Of a stretch of 64,000 nt of DNA, positions 60,626-64,000 are shown piece after piece. Source of the DNA: Gonatopus flavifemur. Lineage: Eukaryota; Arthropoda; Insecta; Hymenoptera; Dryinidae. A program made the position numbers and the translations under genes. The stretch is from assembly GCA_018340375.1 (NCBI GenBank), contig JAFFJZ010000001.1, positions 41,532,001 through 41,596,000 on the forward strand, written 5' to 3'. The notes beneath the pieces were generated by a model, which was given only the letters and a program-made list of their open reading frames with translations, was not told where the DNA came from and did no database searches. Numbering within the stretch: position 1 is the first letter of the stretch; every line of letters begins with the position of its first letter.

Positions 60626-60914
60626 TCGTTTGAAATGAACAGATGGAATATAAATCTGATGCGTCATTAATTATTGCATACACTGTATAATGAATAGCAC
60701 ACTGAAAGAAATTTAGAGTTGAATACACTCCAAAAAGTGAGGTGACATCTGAATTTAAGTTCTGTGCGCAAATGTATTTGGGGGAGTGCTCTTATTTTTA
60801 GGTTAGTAGAACTGTCTTTGATATCCGTGTCAAGAGTCACATCAAAATATTCATCAGTGTTTGAGATACGCTTCATTTTGTGAGCTGCTGAAGGTGAATT
60901 TTTCGATTTTTATA

Positions 60915-62131
60915 ATGTCTGAATTTGTTGAGCAAAGAATTTGTATTGAATTTTGTTTGCGGAATAAATTTTCCGCTGATGATTCGTTGAGGATGGTGCA
61001 GGAAGCCTTTGGTGATGAGGATTACAAGTGGTATAAAGAGTTTCAAGAAGGTCGAGAACGTGTCAAAGACGAAAAGCGTCCCGGTCGACCATTAACTTCA
61101 ACTGACAAAGTTCACGTCGAAAAAATCAAAGATTTGGTGCCCGTAAATCGTCGATTAACAATTACAGATTTTGCTGATAATGTTGGCACTTCAAAAGGAT
61201 CAGTCAATACAATTTTGAAGGATGTTTTGGGCCTCAGACGCGTCAAATCTCGATTGGTACACGGAAAAAATAAAACACTGCTGGTTACTGCGAATGACAG
61301 CAATCGGACAGCAAATGGAGACACGCTTGGATAATGAGGATTAGCGCGATCACAGTGATGGGTGTTGTATTGAAATTCGTCAATGCTGACTGGTCAGTAA
61401 TGCATGGAGTGAATTTGAGTTTCAATGTTTTCTTGTGATTCACAGTAACCATTGCTGTTTTCTTTTTTCCGTGTGCCGAAAACACTGAATTTCCTGAAAG
61501 AACATCGTCGCGTTGAAGTGTGTAAAACAATGCTTTCTGACTACCAGGACAAGATGAAACGCATTAATACGGGAGATGAGACGTGGACTTATGCTTACGA
61601 CCCGGAAACAACCGATCAATCAAGTGAATATCGCGCTAAAGGTGAGGCAAAACCAAAAAACCCGCGCCAAAGTCGCTCAAAAATCAAGGTTATGTTAACT
61701 GTTTTCTTCGATTATCGTGGTATTGTGCATTTCGAGTTCCTTCCGCCGGATCAAACTGTCAATAAAGAATATTATTTGAGCGTTATGCATCGTTTACGTG
61801 AAGCTATTCGCCTAAAGAGAACACTGCATTGATTCTTCGTGACTATTTTGCAAAAAAAACTCGACCCATATCGTTCCGCAACCCCCGTATTCACCTGATT
61901 TGACACCGTGCGACTTTTGGCTATTCAACAAACTCAAAATACCGCTCCAGGAACATCGTTTTGAGTCGATAGAGGAGATCCAAGCCCGATCGAAGAGAGA
62001 GCTGGAGGCCACCCCAGAAACCGACTATAACAATTGTTCCGAAGATTGGCAAATGCGTTGGCATAAGTGCATTGTATCGGGGAGGGGGGGGGGATTACTT
62101 CGAAGGCGATGAACTTGATTTCGGAGAATGA
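60915..62131 (+). pseudogene. Mariner D,D34D transposase pseudogene (copy 2)
   Basis: Same family as copy 1. The N-terminal part reads MSEFVEQRICIEFCLRNKF and is open for about 115 codons, covering both DNA-binding helices (through the GSVNTILKDVLGLRR region). It is then cut at 61259 by the MITE 61260-61473. After the MITE the frame resumes with PKTLNFLKEHRRVEV and the first catalytic D at 61575-61577 (GDETW). About 55 bp are missing near 61818 relative to copy 1, which removes the second catalytic D and shifts the frame. The third D (61912-61914, PCDFW) and the C-terminal part remain, with an expanded G run near 62080-62093. It is dead for at least three independent reasons. Its lesions are in different places from those of copy 1, so the two copies decayed independently. 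Confidence 0.9.
61260..61473. mobile_element. MITE inserted in the mariner transposase gene
   Basis: A 214-bp element with ends cacggaaaaaataaaacac and, on the complement, cacggaaaaaagaaaacag. The inner arms share ggttactg and tgaat-type words. The flanks are TA on the left and TG on the right, one mismatch from a perfect duplication. Copy 1 has the single site ggtaccg at 55068-55074. It is the same end type as the other CAC...GTG elements. Confidence 0.85.
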
Positions 62132-62184
62132 ATAAACGTATTTTGAAAATGAATGCTATGCCACCTTATTTTTTGGACACAGTA

Positions 62185-64000
62185 GAGTACACTGATCTTA
62201 CAATTAAATTTACCATAAAATAAATGACTGTGGAATCCTCATCAAACTCATAATGTTTTCATTGGAAAATCTGTATAACTCTCCATAGTAAATTGAACTC
62301 TTCTCTTCGTATAGTATTTTGTACTTGATACTACACACAATCCTTCATGTGCGATTGAAGTACTATTAAACGATCCTAATCATTAATTCCACGAACATTC
62401 CCTATCAAATTGAAACTATCGAAGAGTTGTTTTTTTTATAGGATGCAAATCGATATTCCGTCTTGCGGGAACCCACTTTTATAACGTACCTAACGTACCC
62501 ATGTAAATAACGAGATATCTTTGTCCTTCAAATCGAATTCGAAATGAGAAGAAAAAAGGTTTCTTTTTCATTGAAGAATTATGCACTTGTTACATCGTGA
62601 TTTTACGCATTCGACCTTTGTATGTTCCAATGTACACACATTATTCTCGTGTTCATTGATCCTTCACATTAGAATAAGGGCTTTCAATTCCAACATTTTT
62701 ACACTCCAGAATCAATCATTATGCGTCCACAGGTTGAAACTTCATTGAAACCCATGTGCTAGTATGATTGCCATACCGTGATCCATTGGTTGGCTATATA
62801 ATGAAAAGAACACGTATATATGTATTATATATGACAGAAAAATATTTTATTTATTTTTACGGTCGCACAACTGTTCGGCTCGGAAGACGAGATTGTAATA
62901 CAAAATGTCGCGATGCGACTTGACTAATCCGATGAATATCGACGGTATCCGAAGGAACACGAACTAATCCCAAATTGAAAAGAGAATGTTACACCATGTT
63001 CGTACATCGGATAGTTCCTCTGAGGAAATGTATTCATGCTCTAATAACATGTCATCAAATCCTATATTTGTTACAAGCTACTGATTAATCATCATGAAAA
63101 TGAGGGCAGAACTTTTCATGTGCATTATACTTCTCCTTTCTACTTTGTACTAGTGGTCTTCATTTATAATAATGGACGTATCAGTTCACAAAAAAACAAG
63201 TATACAAATGTGATTTAGATTGAAAACATACCCCGAGTCAAAAACTTGAGCCTGATTCGACTCGAAGTCATTGCGTATTACGAAGACAATGAAGTTTGAT
63301 TCAACCTAATGTTGATGGTTCTTTTTGGACCTGATTCAATTCGAAAGTATATTCTGTAAAAATATTATCATACAGTAGAACCTCGATTGGAGCAATCGCG
63401 TCGTCCTTCTCTCCCTTCGTCGGCATCCTTTTGTTCTTGAGAAGATGAGAAAAGACAGAAAGAACATCCTGCCTTAATCGGCGCTCTGCTGCAGTAGAAA
63501 GACTTACCGACTGTACTGACTTGATCCACATTAATTCAAACCTCTGTTGAAATTGTGTACATCCCCAAGGGAGTTTGAAGAGTTAGAAGCAGTAAAAACA
63601 CCCACTCCATCTAATGTAATATTCGAATGATCACCATTTCATCTCAAAACATTCTTTATGTACACACGCATTTCCACATACAAGTATTCAACATGATATT
63701 TTGATCGTCAACCAACACCAATATATTTCCATACCAACATACCGGTATGAACACGAACTGCTCGAGTGAACGTGCAGAAATTCGAGCGTAGAATTGCTTG
63801 AGCAGAAGTCACGGGGGTGAACTTGGAGAGGAAAATGTCTCCGCGAAGTTAGTCACGGTCCATTAATTTTATTACGGGCTGCTGCGAGCGCGTGAATTCT
63901 CATCTCAATCGATGCACTAATGATAAAACTAAAGAGAGAAAGGGAGAGAAAGTTCAAGCAATATCCTGATCACTAATAGTTCTGTTCTTGATCACGATAC
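62185..64000. other. Non-coding stretch, no gene seen
   Basis: No gene is supported. The last 250 bp (about 63750-63900) are GC-richer than the rest and contain the A/T core ttaattttattacggg next to gctgctgcgagcgcg. This could be a regulatory segment, but nothing in the sequence proves it. Confidence 0.35.

Larger units (their letters stand above)
60726..62182 (+). mobile_element. Mariner element, copy 2, inactivated and carrying a MITE
   Basis: The left end is cactccaaaaagtgaggtg, and the complement of the right end is ctgtgtccaaaaaataagg. TA lies on both sides (60724-60725 and 62183-62184). The element is 1457 bp, or about 1.24 kb without the inserted MITE. The flank cactgaaagaaatttagag (60700) and an inverted partner near 62290-62311 suggest that the mariner itself landed in an older, eroded MITE. 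That last point is tentative. Confidence 0.9.

Noticed and set aside
1..64000. CRISPR array, bacterial operon, phage or integrated virus
   Set aside because: There are no regularly spaced identical repeats, no dense ORFs, no ribosome-binding pattern and no viral hallmark protein. Composition and mobile elements are those of an animal nuclear genome.
1..64000. Conserved insect microRNA hairpins
   Set aside because: I looked for the well-known mature sequences and saw none. The many hairpins here are explained by foldback transposons.

Overview
This window looks like AT-rich, gene-poor nuclear DNA from an arthropod, most likely an insect. The evidence is two mariner elements with D,D34D transposase remnants, a pogo-type element, a tRNA-derived SINE-like unit, many foldback MITEs, insect-style microsatellites, and no long host open reading frame on either strand. 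I cannot name the species. No complete host gene is visible. The best host-gene candidate is one possible internal exon of about 190 bp near 33.6-33.8 kb. The window may be a large intron or an intergenic region, and the sequence alone does not decide which.

Layout: 0.6-0.8 kb holds a fragment of repeat Y. 3.4-3.9 kb holds two MITEs sharing one TA. 4.8-5.35 kb is a 157-bp tandem repeat. 6.76-8.51 kb is a 1.74-kb inverted repeat with arms of about 745 bp. A tRNA-derived unit lies at 9.7-9.9 kb and a degenerate short-motif cluster at 11.4-11.9 kb. 13.8-15.5 kb is a palindromic repeat (S) interrupted by a pogo-like element that keeps a PHD-type zinc-finger ORF. 17.26-18.57 kb is element X carrying element Y. 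26.6-27.1 kb is a MITE inside a MITE. 31.1-31.7 kb is element Z. 39.2-39.9 kb, 40.5-41.0 kb and 42.4-43.2 kb are nested insertions with internal empty sites. 43.8-44.15 kb joins a Z fragment to a mariner N-terminus. 47.6-48.7 kb is a three-element nest. 54.6-55.8 kb and 60.7-62.2 kb are two dead copies of one mariner.

The unifying theme is a dense population of non-autonomous foldback elements with CAC...GTG ends, typically CACNGAGAAAA, flanked by 2-bp target duplications. The duplication is usually TA, but I also read TG, CA, CG and GA. Several insertions can be proven inside the window because an uninterrupted relative, or the opposite arm of the palindrome that was hit, serves as the empty site. 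No transposase that could mobilise this group is present here.
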